Shown in pieces: positions 1 to 10,941 of a stretch of 64,000 nt of DNA. Below the pieces are notes generated by a model. That model was given only the letters and a program-made list of their open reading frames with translations, ran no database searches and was not told the DNA's origin. This stretch comes from Hybos culiciformis (lineage: Eukaryota; Arthropoda; Insecta; Diptera; Hybotidae): positions 38,937,525 to 39,001,524 of the forward strand of contig OZ023273.1 of the NCBI GenBank assembly GCA_964007475.1, written 5' to 3'. Numbering within the stretch: position 1 is the stretch's first letter; the number at the start of each line of letters is the position of its first letter. Position numbers and translations under genes: made by a program.

Positions 1-435
1 ACATTTCAATTTAAGATATTCTACCTTTAGGACAGATCGGAAAATCATAGTGTCTCATACCAGTTGAGGTGAAAGTAAATGAGATTGCCCATATTTTTAA
101 ACTTGATTATAAGCATTTTAGTGCAGGAAGGACGGATATCAATGAAAACATAATATAGTCCCTCAATAAACAATAGTTTTAAAAAATTTCATTGAATATA
201 TAAGTAAGATGAATTTATAAAAAAAAATTAAAAGGGCCTCTTGAAATAATAAAAATATTCTTTTCAAATTTTGGGAATAAAATATGAAATAATAAGAAGT
301 AATCTTTTGAAAGTCAGTGGATGTTTTTAATAATTTTGAACGATTTTAGAAGATAAAAATAATATTTTGTTTGATATACTAATTGAAGTTTCAATACGAA
401 AATTTTAATACAGAACAACTAACAATATCGGCAAT
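1..435 (-). other. Intron of gene A running off the left edge
   Basis: AT-rich sequence after the exon 4 donor. I see no further exon, repeat or RNA gene here. Confidence 0.6.
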
Positions 436-441
436 ACTTAC

Positions 442-537
442 GTTTTGTATACTCAATTAGAGCCATCCACGGGAATTCTCCACGATCTGTTTCGTTACCA
501 CCATAAATTTTGTCACTAAGCACAGGACCACATGTTC
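442..537 (-). CDS. Gene A exon 4 (activation site, start of catalytic domain)
   Basis: It encodes C-G-P then K|I-Y-G-G and E-F-P-W-M-A-L-I. Activation after Lys fits cleavage by a trypsin-like upstream protease. The donor C|GTAAGT sits at 441-436. Later exons with His, Asp and Ser of the triad must lie beyond position 1. Confidence 0.9.
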
Positions 538-3500
538 CTACATATCAAACAAAATTTAATGGTTTACGGTGACATGACTGTAAATGTAGCTAATAGTGAG
601 CTTACCTGGTTGTGGTAATAAATTAGAGTTGACTGGTGTATTAGTTTGGGGTCTTGATGGAGGTCTTTCTGTTGGTATTCCGCCTGGAACTGTACCACCG
701 ATTCGATTATTAATTGATTTCATGGAACAGCAAATCTAGAAATAATCAATTAAGCACAAAAAAAATAAAAGTTGATCCATAAATGCTAAAAACTCGATTG
801 ATTAAATGATTTGTTATGAAATTAGAAATAAAGGTCATTCCAAGTATTCCTGTTATATATTCAATTTTAATTACCAATACTTTTCCACTGTTGTAACCGC
901 ACTGACTTCTTCTTAAATAGGCAATGTCATCAGGAGTCTTGGCATCATTCAGTAAAATTTGATATAAATCCGAACATTCATCCAAGTAGATGCACACACC
1001 GTTGTCACTATCTGGTGTTACACAACGGCCAAAATTTCTTGACACTCCAGGATATTCTGCCAAAGGTTCAGGTTCATCAGTGGGAAATCGAATTTCTGAT
1101 GTTTTTTTTTTTTTTTTGAATTTACGAAAACCAATTTTAAAAAAGGGAATAATTTTAATTAAAATTTTACAGAATATATTTTCAACAAATAATGTCAAAA
1201 AACCATTACCAAAGCGATTTTATTAAATTTAAACTCTGGATGATGCGTTTTGAAGTGATAACTTTCTAACCAATTGATTTTGTAGTGTACAAGTATATCA
1301 TGCTTCACCAAAGTTTGTGAGTGAATGTATTTTTGATTGTAACAAAATGTTAAAATAAAGTTTTTGCTTTGTAACGCTAGTTAATATGATTATTTGATAA
1401 TTATATGAATTGGATTGATTATTTTGTCTTGTTTGAAATCGATTATTTTGTCTTGTTTCAAGTTAATTGTTTAGTTTTAATTTGGTTTGAATAGGTAACT
1501 TGTTTGTTTTATTTGAAAATGGTTGTTATGTATTTGTATTGAACTAACTATACTATATAATGTTATCATTTTAGTGTAATAATACACAATTTTCCAATTT
1601 TATTAATTTCCATATCAATTTTCCAATTAAATTAAGCAAATATGTTTTAATCATTTATTAATGTTTAATTTTGACTAACTTGGTACTTTGATGGGGAACT
1701 CTTACTTTTTTTTATATTATTAAAATTGCTAAGCCATCATTTTCACACGAATTATAAAAATTCTCATCATAAAAGGCAGAATATTGTAAAAATATTTTTT
1801 GTATTTATTTTCATTACTTTTTATGAATGTTGCATGTTGCAAGTATATTACATGTAAAAATATAAAAGTAAATCTTTTCGTTTTTTCGCATTTAGGTGTC
1901 TTTCAAATGGCCACTCTTACTTAAGTACAACTTTTAAAAAATTGAATACTTTTTTCTAAAAAAATTTGTTGAAAACTGTGATTAATATTAAAATTGATTT
2001 TCAAAAAACAATTTTATTTTTGTTAGTACGGTATATATATATATTTATATATTTATGCATAACTGTTTTAATAATTTCAGCCGTAAATTTATCAATTAAA
2101 GACTACTCATAAATCTCAAACAAAAATATGTCTGTAATTCTGAATAAATCAACAAAACAATACTAAAAGTAAAATAGAATAATAATAAAAAAATAAATAA
2201 ACAACACAAAACACCTAACTAAAAAAAAATTTAATATTAGGTGTATTCATATAATAATTTTTTTTACTATTTAAAATTGGAATTACCTATATTTATTACT
2301 AGCTGTACCCGCACTACTAGTTGTGGAACACACGTTTTAAGTGAAATTTTTGTTGTCAAATTGATGAACACTTATAGGAGCTAGTTATTTTATAAATTTG
2401 GGAAAATATCTAAGAAGAATTAATATTTATCATTTCTACTTATTCAACACTTAAATTGTATGAAATCGAATGATATTTTTCCCTTAAACAGGTTTCGAAA
2501 CCAAACGAAATTTGTGTTTTTATCTATTTCCTCTTTTTATGAATCAAATTTGAATGAAATCTGAAGAACTTTTGCAGTCCTTCCCGGGGAGAGCTTTCTG
2601 GGTAGGGTGCCATTCAAATTTTAAAATAGCCTATAACGACCCCGAGACAAGGAGACGGTGTAAATTTCGAAACGATCGGTTGAGTGGTTTAGTTTTTAAT
2701 ATTTTGTAGTTATTAGTACTAAAGAAAGTGATTTCTATATATTCGAAGAGACGCCCTAAAAAGAGGGGGCCAAATTTTTGTTACGAAATTCGTGTGTTTA
2801 ATCATTTTTATGTACCAATTTAAATAAAATCGGACAAACTTTTCAAATCCTCCCCTAGGTTAGGAGGTCAATAAATTTTTTTTGTGTGTAATCAGTTCTT
2901 CTTTCTTTCTTTCTTTTTAAATGAAATCGGTCGAACTTTTAAAGTCCGCCCCGAGGGGAGATCCCTGGGTAGGAGGTCAACAAATTGTTTGTTACGAAAT
3001 TTGTGTGTAATCAGTTATTATTTTTACGTACCAAATTTGAATGAAATCGGATGAACTTTTGAAGTCCGCCCCCATGGGAGGTCCCTGGGTAGGAGGTCAA
3101 CAAATTTTTTGTTACGAAATTTGTGTGTAATCAGTTCCTCTTTTTACACGCCCCGAAGGGAGATTCCTGGATAGGAGGTCCCTGGGTAGGAGGTCAACAA
3201 ATTTTTTATTACAAAATTTCTGTGTGTTATCATTTCTTCTTTTTACATACCAAATTTCAGTGAAATCGGACGAACTTTTAAAGTCCGCCCCCAGGGGAGG
3301 TCTCTGAGTAGGAGGTCCCTGGGTAGGAATTTGTGTCTAATCACTTCCTCTTTTTACGTACCAAATTTGAATGATATCGAACGAACTTTTGAAGTCCGCC
3401 CCCGAAGGAGGTCCCTGGGTAGGAGGCCAATCAAATTTTAAAATAGCCTATAACGACCCCCGACCTGACACAAAGACATGGTGTAAGTTTGAAAACGATC

Positions 3501-6500
3501 GGTTGAGCGGTTTAGGAGCCTATTCGGAACATACAAACATACAAACAGACAAACAGACAACTTCGGTTTTATATATCGCGATTTCCACAAAAAAAGTAAG
3601 CCGTTTGTAACCCGTACGTAATTTATATTTTGTTAGGAAAACTTTTTTATTTTTACTGGATTCGGAACAAACTTAAACTATGGTTGGGCTTAATTTTCCT
3701 CTACTTTGCAGAAACACTAACATTTTTGAAATCTGGTAAAAAATAAAAAAGTTTTCTTATCAAAATATGGATTACGTACGGTGTACAAAAAAAGTACTTT
3801 TTTTATGGAAATCGCGATATATAGATTACAATAAAATACGTGCATTAACTGTACAAAAACTAAAATTACTAAAAAACATTTTATTTATTTATTATTTTTA
3901 GTACAATCATTTCATTTTAAAAGTCCCCAGAAATGCTACTACTAATTACTTGAAGTTAAAATGGTTCTCAGTTCAGAACTTTATAATTAATCTTAGTTAG
4001 GTAAATATCCTATAAGTTAAGATATTTTAAAGCAATCTAAGGATTGGATAAAGTTACAAACTTTTTGCTTTGAGTTTGAGTTCAATAAAACTTTTAGGTG
4101 TTACTGAAATTCAAACTTTCAACAATTTATAACTGTAACAAAAATATTTGAATAATATCATAAAGGAAGTATAAATAGAGAAACTAGTCCCATACAAAAA
4201 ATGCAAATACAAATAGTGAAACAAAAAATCCATATCACAACCCCATGAGCTTTTTTTTTTGTATTTTTTGAAATTCCACTCTCACAAAAGCTTTTAAAAC
4301 TTTAAAAATTGTATAGAACTGTTGTTATTTTGAAAGTTTTAAAAGCTTTTGTGAGAGTGAAATTCTCAAAAAATACAAAAAAAAAGCTCATGGGGTTGTG
4401 ATATGGATTTTTTGTTTCACTATTTGTATTTGCATTTTTTGTATGGGAGTAGTTTCTCTATTTATACTTCCGTTATGATAATATCTATAAGTATAATGTT
4501 ATGTTAAGGAGTGCAAATGCAAGATATTAAATGAAATGTTTTAAATGTACCTACATATAATTAGTATAACAGTTGTATATTTACATAGTTTTAAGCTATC
4601 GCATAAGCCATAAAGGATTTTCATTTTGACTAAATTATTTTTAATTTGAATAAAAATTCAACACTGATAATAAAACAGTCTATAATAACTAGATATTTTT
4701 TATATATGATTATTATTACTGATAGAAAATAAAACTTAATAATGTGTATATACATTAATATACATTATACATACATACACCCAGAAAAAAAATGCTAGTT
4801 AAATTAACAATTTTTAACTGTTTTTAACTGTTAAACAAAAATTGTTGATGTTAAAGAGAAATTTTTTAAATTAAACTAATAAATATTTGATCTAAGTAAA
4901 GATGCTTCTTATTTTAACATTTCATTTTGTTATTTTAAAATGTTTCAAACAGTTATTTAATAAAAGCTGAAAATTGTGATTTTAACAACATTAATTGTTA
5001 TTTTAAATATGTTTCATTCGAAAGAAATAAAATTTTACTATTCTCTCTTTTAAATTAAAAACTCTTCTGTTATTATAACAATTACACATTCAATTGTTGA
5101 TATGACAATAAAAGCTTTTGAAATAATGTTTTTGTTGTTATTTAAAAATGGTACATATAACAATAAAAATTGTCAAAGTAAATACGGCATTGTTAAAAAA
5201 AAGTTTTGGTTGATTTAAAAAGCTACACTTTTAAAATAAATATTTATCTTGTTACATTAAAGAACTCCGCTCTTAACGAGACAAGTTAAGAGCGGAGTTC
5301 TTTAATTTAACAAGATAAATATTTATTATGTTTATATTACCGAATTTATATTTTCTATTTAATACATTGTTGTATATTACTGACATAGCTCAGTGGAAGA
5401 CTCTACATCACATTGAACACAGCGGTTAAGCAACGTCTCGTAGTGATAGTACTTAGATGGATGACCAATAAAAAAAAAACAATAAAAAAAACAAAAAAAG
5501 ACGAAAAAAGCGAAAAAAAAACAAAAACAAACCAAGAAATTAAAAAAAAAAAACAAAAAAAAAATTAAAAAAATAAAAAAAAACAAAAAAAAACAAAAAA
5601 AAAACAAAAAAAAAAGAACCAAAAAGAACAAAAAAAAAAACAAAAAAAAGGCAAAAAAAAAAACCAAAAAAAGGCGAAAAAAATACAAAAACAAACCAAA
5701 AAAATAAAAAAACAAAAAACTATTTTAAAATAATTATTTCGAATAGTTAATTTAACAGTTTGGCACCGTAACAATATATTTTTTTCTCAAACTGCTAAAA
5801 TTGTTATAATAACAACTTAACATTTTAAATATAACAATTTTGTGTTAATTTTAACAATGTAATATGTCTTTTGAATTAACAATTTTTGCAATTTTAATTT
5901 AACTATAAACCCTTTTGCGCAAAATCTATAAAGATTTTTTGTTAATTTTACCTATAAAATCTTTTAATTTAACAATTTTTTTTTCTGGGTGTATATCTAA
6001 ATATTTTTTCAAAAATTTTACATAGCCATGCATTATTAGAAAAAACCGGCAAATATTATTTACAATATTCATATTCACATAATTCAAGGTTTCGGAAGAT
6101 TCTCTTAAATTAAAAAAAAAATTATATTATAATAGACATTGATTTTATATGATAAAAATTTTAAGTACATCGACATCATCATTATTTTTCTCTCTCTCTC
6201 TGTCTATATGTATATTCTGCACTAGTTATATTATTATACATAAATTAAAATTATGAGAAAAGCTCTTTTTGGGATTTACAAATTCCGATTCTATTTCGGG
6301 TAAGCCCAGATGAATAATAAAAAAAATTTATAAATAATATATCATTATTATAAGATTTAGATATAGAAATAAAATTAAATTTATGTAAATTTTTCTGCAA
6401 CTTTCTGTAGCTGGACAATTTATTAGAAATTTCAATTAAATTTTAATTTGAAATTCATTTAAAATTAATTAATTTAAAATTAAGCCAATTGAATAATTTC

Positions 6501-7950
6501 TTAATCATCAAGAAGACTACCTTTATTTGAAAAAGTAATTGATGAGTATATCCACAAACATTTAAAAATTATAAAAAATCACTATGGACATCACGACGAA
6601 CATCATGATAATCATGAAATCCTCATGGACACCGCGAATAGAATAAAAAAAAAAATAGACAGAATAGACTGAACGATTTAAATTTTAATAGCGCGCTTCT
6701 TGATACATTTTTATGTTAATTTTTCCAAAAAATAATTACTTCGCCAAAATGTATTGTAGGTATAGAAATAATTTTCGCTTTAATAATTAGTGTTCTATTA
6801 TTTATTTTAAAATAATTATTTTTTTTTTGATATTTATATAATAAAATTATTTTACAATGATTATAAAATTTAAGTATAAATATAAATTAAACAAAATGAC
6901 TTTTTTAATAATGGTGACAAAACAAATTACAAACATATTAAAAAAAAATAGAATTGCAGAAATATTTAATTGAAAAATACTGTATTACAAGAGAAGTTTT
7001 CGAATGCAGTGTGTTCTTCTTGAATTAAATTTTCTCTGAACACAGTCCTGTAACTAAAAATTTAATTTTATTTCTATACATTATCTGACTGAAAATATTT
7101 ATGAAATTTTCTATTTGAAATATATGTAGAATATATTATATTAAATACATGTCTAGTTATTTCAAAAAATAAATTTGTTACTAATTTTCTTCTAAATTTG
7201 ATATAAAACTCATTCACTATAGGGATAACGAGAATAACAACTGGACATAACAGAGTCCCACTATATATTATAATTCTTAAAAGTTAAATTCTGGTTTAAT
7301 AATATTCATATATTATCAAAATTATTTAATAGTATGAAACCTCTAAGATCATTCAAAATGTTAAGGTCAGTTAAATAAAATAAAGATTAAATGAAAAACA
7401 TTATATTTAATTATTTATATATTATACACACATATTACAATATTATAAAATATAAGCAAAAAATATTTAGTAGTTATGTATGAATATATATGAAAATAAT
7501 ACATTAAAATTTTCTATACGTTAAAGATGGTAAAAATGTTGTGTGGATTTGATATATTAAAAATTTATTAATTAAATGCCATTACTTTTGATCCATTTAA
7601 TGAATTTAATCTTAACTATAAATATTCTTATCACAGTATAAGAGTTTTCAGTTTTTAAAGGTTTTTTTTTTTGGATTTTAATAAAATAATACCTAATTAC
7701 TGCGCTTTTAATTTTAATTTTGCTTAAGATTTTTATGTTGAAGGGTTTTTTTTCGATTATGAAACGATAATGGTACAAAATATTTTTTTTAATAATGCTC
7801 TTACTTCCAAATGTTATTTAGTTAAAAATAAAATTCTTAAATTTTATATCGATTTTTAAAAAAAAACATTGCAAATATTCAAAACTTACGTGCACTGATT
7901 TTATTTACGAATAAAATCACAATAAAATTTATAATTACATCGTTTTTCAT
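442..7950 (-). CDS. CLIP-domain serine protease zymogen, 5' part of the gene (gene A)
   Basis: Four exons on the minus strand join in frame: 7950-7890, 1095-875, 735-606 and 537-442; the rest lies left of the window. The first 169 residues are visible. Residues 1-20 form a signal peptide with an I/V/F/L core ending in S-A, cleaved before Gln21. A CLIP domain spans residues 45-97 with six cysteines, including the typical C-x5-C (55 and 61) and a closing CC (96-97). A Pro/Thr-rich linker follows, then Cys140, the activation site Lys147|Ile148-Y-G-G and the conserved F-P-W-M-A-L start of the trypsin fold. The catalytic triad is outside the window. The family is secreted into haemolymph and activated by cleavage; the E-F-P-W-M-A-L start resembles prophenoloxidase-activating and Easter-type enzymes, but that role is inference. 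Gene B lies directly upstream on the same strand, suggesting a tandem cluster. The link of exon 1 to the CLIP exon rests on matching phase (phase 1) and a signal peptide, not on transcript data. Confidence 0.85.
606..735 (-). CDS. Gene A exon 3 (end of CLIP, linker)
   Basis: It opens with I-C-C, closing the CLIP domain, then a 40-residue linker rich in Gly, Pro, Thr and Asn. The acceptor TTTCTAG and donor G|GTAAGC are both good; it leaves one base over. Confidence 0.88.
875..1095 (-). CDS. Gene A exon 2 (CLIP domain)
   Basis: The acceptor is the CAG just right of 1095, preceded by a long A run on the minus strand, which makes a poor polypyrimidine tract. The donor is G|GTAATT at 875/874; reading on past it loses the CC pair that must close the CLIP domain. 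The exon holds five of the six CLIP-segment cysteines listed for gene A minus the CC pair, and an acidic Pro-rich N-terminal stretch. Confidence 0.85.
1200..2280. other. Intron 1 of gene A, plain AT-rich part
   Basis: No coding or repeat signal beyond short runs. A near-duplicate pair of short phrases around 1420-1460 (ATTATTTTGTCTTGTTT) is the only local repetition. Confidence 0.5.
2300..3566 (+). repeat. Interspersed repeat with about seven tandem monomers and a (GACAAACA)n tail
   Basis: From about 2530 to 3430 a roughly 95-120 bp unit recurs about seven times with changes and truncations. Its landmarks are AATGAAATCGGACGAACTTT, AAGTCCGCCCCC, GGTCCCTGGGTAGGAGGTC, TTGTTACGAAATTTGTGTG and TCCTCTTTTTACGTACC. 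A unique 3' part follows (ATAACGACCCC, AACGATCGGTTGAGCGGTTT), ending in repeats of ACAAACAGACAA at about 3533-3560. A second, shorter copy lies at 12836-13246. The 3' end with its simple-repeat tail resembles the ends of RTE-type non-LTR retrotransposons and SINEs that use them. No reverse transcriptase is present. It is far richer in G+C than its surroundings. Confidence 0.75.
3570..3823. mobile_element. MITE with ~85 bp terminal inverted repeats (TATATATCGCGATTTCC end)
   Basis: The left arm (3570-3655) starts TATATATCGCGATTTCCA and the right arm (about 3738-3823) ends with its reverse complement. The arms also match over GTACGTAAT and AGAAAACTTTTTTATTTTTAC-like segments, leaving a loop of about 80 bp with no coding capacity. 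Because the ends are TA-rich, the exact boundary and a TA target duplication cannot be separated. It abuts the 3' tail of the repeat ending near 3566, so it probably inserted there. Confidence 0.8.
4157..4479. mobile_element. Fold-back MITE with ~140 bp nearly identical arms
   Basis: ATCATAA at 4157-4163 and TTATGAT at 4473-4479 open two arms that stay almost perfectly complementary up to a loop of roughly 30-40 bp around 4310-4335. Landmarks are GGAAGTATAAATAGAG, CATACAAAAAATGCAAATAC, CATATCACAACCCCATGAGC and CACTCTCACAAAAGC on the left, each found reversed on the right. The few mismatches suggest a young insertion. It has no coding sequence. The transcript of either strand would form a very long hairpin. 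Confidence 0.88.
4778..5991. mobile_element. Non-autonomous DNA element with CACCCAGAAAAAAA ends, interrupted by a SINE
   Basis: CACCCAGAAAAAAA at 4778 and its reverse complement ending CTGGGTG at 5991 are flanked by TA on both sides, consistent with a TA target duplication. Both halves contain many scattered copies of TAACAATT / AATTGTTA, like subterminal transposase-binding repeats. A central palindrome at about 5223-5331 has two arms of about 45 bp (core AAAGAACTCCGCTCTTAAC) around a short spacer. A 5S-like SINE with its A-rich tail lies to the right of this palindrome. No transposase frame is present; the long Phe-rich reading frames here are artefacts of the A-rich tail. Confidence 0.75.
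5380..5724 (+). mobile_element. SINE-like insertion with tRNA-like box A, 5S rRNA-like segment and A-rich tail
   Basis: TAGCTCAGTGG at 5386-5396 matches the tRNA box A. GGTTAAGCAACG at about 5424 and AGTACTTAGATGGATGACC at about 5448-5466 match the 3' half of animal 5S rRNA in order and spacing. From 5468 to about 5724 the DNA is almost pure A with scattered C and G, as for an expanded retroposed poly(A) tail. The first half is too far from 5S to be a 5S gene. I read it as a SINE head, possibly a tRNA/5S composite. Confidence 0.6.
5995..7880. other. Intron 1 of gene A, AT-rich, no further gene
   Basis: Only microsatellite-like fragments such as TCTCTCTCTCTGTC near 6190 and A or T runs. The longest minus-strand open frame here (7572-7778) is Lys/Ile-rich low-complexity sequence and not convincing. 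Confidence 0.5.
7890..7950 (-). CDS. Gene A exon 1 (signal peptide)
   Basis: ATG at 7950-7948, twenty codons plus one base, then a consensus donor GTAAGT at 7889-7884. It encodes a short polar start (M-K-N-D), a hydrophobic core and a small-residue end (I-S-A). The leftover C joins the AA that opens the CLIP exon to make Gln. The intron that follows is about 6.8 kb and full of repeats. Confidence 0.72.
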
Positions 7951-10240
7951 TTTATTTTATTAAAATTAAATTGTCAAAAGTCAAATAAAATTAACAAAAT
8001 AAAGGTAATCTCTATAATTAGAATTAAATTAAAATGAAATCATAAATACAAAAATTTTGATCAAAAAAAATTTTTCATTCTCAAGTAAAGTTAAATGATA
8101 ATATCTTTGAATAATTTGTTGTTATATTTCTTAGTTTTTTATTGGAAGATATATGAAAAAATATATTTAACAGTAGAATATAACGACTAGCCAGCTGATT
8201 AAGAACTAAAGTTAAATTTTTTATTTAATTTTTTTTTATAATAATTTCTATATAAAATATAGAGTAAAATTATTTAAAATATGTAAAAACAGGTCTATCT
8301 TGTTTTGAGTATGTATTGCGTTATTTATATTTTTTTCAAGAGAAAAAAATAGGGTTTAGATTTTAAAGTTAGCTGATAATTTTCAGTTCCTAATTTTTCA
8401 TTAAAGTTAAATAAATAAGGTACATATTGTAATAAAAATATTTGTTTGTTTTGATTCATAACCATTTTTTTTTATTTTCATTATTTTTAAATTTTTTTTT
8501 TGAAATAAAATATAAGTAAAAGTATGTACCTATATATTTTCGTGAGGAATCAGGTAAAAAAACTTTTTAGTTGGGAGTTTTTTTTTAATAATTATTTATT
8601 CAATCAGACATCAGAGGAACAGGTATTACAAAAAAAATTAACAATAAGTATTTTTTGGTAATTTAATTATCTTGATCAATTGATTAATAATATTTTTAAA
8701 AATGCTGCATGAATTACGTAAATTTAATCCTCATTTGAGTAAAATTTGAAACCCTTTTCTTCTCCGTCATAAAAATCACAAATTTTTCGTTTATTAAGAG
8801 AATCATTTTTTCTCTTTGTATTCTAATTTACGCTCGTCATATCCCACAAGAATTGACTATCTACAAAAAAAATGGTTCTTCAGTAAACCCAATGATAGTT
8901 TCTGAAAAATTTTAACATTCTATGTAGGGTTGCCAGTTTTTAAAAATCCGAAATCTGGACAAATTCAAATTTTATTCGTTCAAATCTGGACAAATCTCGA
9001 CAAAACCTAAAGACAACTGGATAAAAATCTGGACAAAAATGATATGATTTTTTTTTTAAATTTACCATGAAATAAATAATTTTATCTAATATTATTTTTT
9101 CATCTATCAATATAATTTTATTGCTTATTAATTCATAATGAATTCTTATTATAAAGATTGAAAATTATTATATAATGATACAATCTGCATTATATAAAAC
9201 CAGTGTATTTTTTGTAAAGAAATAGACTGTGGAACTCAACATTTTTCTAAGTAGGTAGTACCCAATTCTCAACCACCTAACTCATTTTTTCACTTTGAAT
9301 GAACAAAAAGTATAGAATATTAGCACTTATTATATAAAGTTATGATTTTTGGATTTTTCAGACATTTTCCTACATAAATCGGTATTGTTTTATTTAATTT
9401 TTTTTTTTGAAAAAAATTCGTAGAATAAAGAAAAAAACCCATTTTCTTCTATTCTCAGTCTCAGCCACCCAAATTCTATTCTCAGCCACTTTGGATTTTT
9501 TAAAGAAGAATTAAGCAATAAAACTCGGTTTTAAGCAATAATTACGTTCAATTTTATTTAATTAGGAACTATAAGTTCATAAAAGCTAGATTAGAAAACT
9601 TAAAAAAAACTAAAAAATAATTTCTATGCATTATATAAGAAAAGTATAAAAAAAAATATTTTAAATATAAAAAGGTAGCGGAACTGAGTTTAAATAATAT
9701 TTACAATAAATTTAGTTTTTGAATACAATTTTTTGTTTCAAATTTTATTTTATCTGTTAAATAAACTTCTTTTAAAATGTCGCGAACGTAAAACGTAAAA
9801 ATTAATAGGGGATCTCACTTCCTAATTTTCATATGCATTTTGTTGTTTTTATTTTAGACATAAATATTTTATAATTGTCAAAAAACAACAACAAAATACA
9901 TATGAAGATTATGAATTTTGAAATTCGAAGAAGGAAATGAGGTCCCTTAATATTTTCATTATAAAATTGCATAATTTTATTTTTCAGGTATTTAACTCGT
10001 GCTGCAAAGCGATGATATCTACTACATTGTTTATTATATAGCTTTCATATGCTTTGTGAAACTTATTTATTTAAATTCTTTTATTTATTTAATATTTTAA
10101 AATTTGTGTACATTTTTGGATAATTTTCAATTTTCAATAATTTTTTTTTTTACAACTTGAAACAAATTTTTTGAGCGGGTAATGACTAAATAAAATTCGA
10201 ATTAAAGTTAATTAGTTAATAAAAATTTCTTAGTCTTAAA
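7951..10240. other. Intergenic spacer between protease genes A and B
   Basis: About 2.3 kb of AT-rich DNA that must hold the gene A promoter (minus strand, right of 7950). At 8931-9040 a segment starting TAGGGTTGCCAG carries four copies of CTGGACAAA or CTGGATAAA, which may be a degraded hAT-like element. At 9240-9500 short phrases such as ATTCTCAGCCAC repeat. One MITE lies at 9805-9951. Confidence 0.5.
9805..9951. mobile_element. Short MITE (AGGGGATCTCACTTCCT ends)
   Basis: The left arm at about 9807 (AGGGGATCTCACTTCCT, then TTCATATGCATTTTGTTG) is matched in reverse on the right by AAGGAAATGAGGTCCCTT (9931-9948) and CAACAACAAAATACATATGAAG. Arms are about 45 bp with small gaps. A relative with the same inner motif appears at 18090-18216. 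Confidence 0.7.
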
Positions 10241-10246
10241 TTTATT
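10241..10246 (-). terminator. Probable poly(A) signal of gene B
   Basis: AATAAA on the minus strand, about 120 bases past the stop codon of gene B. It gives a short 3' UTR. Choice among AT-rich alternatives is inference. Confidence 0.45.
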
Positions 10247-10364
10247 GCAACAAAAAATAATATTCATACATAAATAATAATATTAATAATTCATCACAAC
10301 ACATAATTAAAATAATGCTTAAAGGATTTCAAAAATTTGAACCTAATTCTAATAAAATTATTGT

Positions 10365-10941
10365 TCAAAGTTCAACATTTTCCATAATCCAATTTGTAAA
10401 TGATGACACTCTTGTGTAAACTCCTGGTAAACTTGAAAATCCACAAGTTCTTGGTCCAAAAGAAACTATTCCTAAAATTGTATATTTATCTAAAACTTCA
10501 ATCATCAGAGGACCACCACTGTCCCCTTGACAGGCATCATTGTTTTGAGATCCCTGCGCACATAATTGTGTTCCGATAATATTAATTGGATTTTTTGAAT
10601 TTGCGCTCCATAATGAATACTGTCTGGCGCATTGTGGATTATCTATTATTGGCAATTGAACCCATTGTTCTTTTGGATTTTGAGTTACAAGACTATTTGG
10701 TTGTTTAGTTTGCCATCCAGCTACTATTCCCATTTGTCCTGTAATATTTTTTTCAATATTTTCCATGGGAAGACATAGTGGCGTTCGATGAGTTAAATCT
10801 TCAGTTGAACGAATTATTTTTATAATTCCGATATCATTTGCGTACTTGGGTCTATCATACAAACTATGAGCAATAAGTTTCTCGATTTGGTAATCCTTTG
10901 CGAATGAATTGGAATTAACTTCACTTAGACGCACATGAGAC
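10365..10941 (-). CDS. Gene B exon 6 (catalytic Asp and Ser, stop)
   Basis: Acceptor TTTTCAG before 10941. Contains V-R-L-S-E, Y-A-N-D-I-G-I-I, G-W-Q-T, D-A-C-Q-G-D-S-G-G-P and P-G-V-Y-T-R, ending W-I-M-E-N and TAA. The frame extends upstream of any ATG because the region is internal to the protein. Confidence 0.95.

Noticed and set aside
990..1226. 78-codon plus-strand frame
   Set aside because: Antisense of the gene A CLIP exon with a T-run continuation; no family signal.
5400..5466. A 5S rRNA gene
   Set aside because: Only the 3' half is similar, with several changes and no matching 5' half or terminator context.
5377..5774. Two long Phe-rich frames on the minus strand
   Set aside because: They are the antisense of an A-rich tail; Phe-Phe-Phe runs with scattered Cys come from AAA/ACA words, not from a protein.
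8931..9040. Full hAT transposon
   Set aside because: TAGGGTTGCCAG and repeated CTGGACAAA look hAT-like, but no matching inverted right end or 8 bp duplication could be found.
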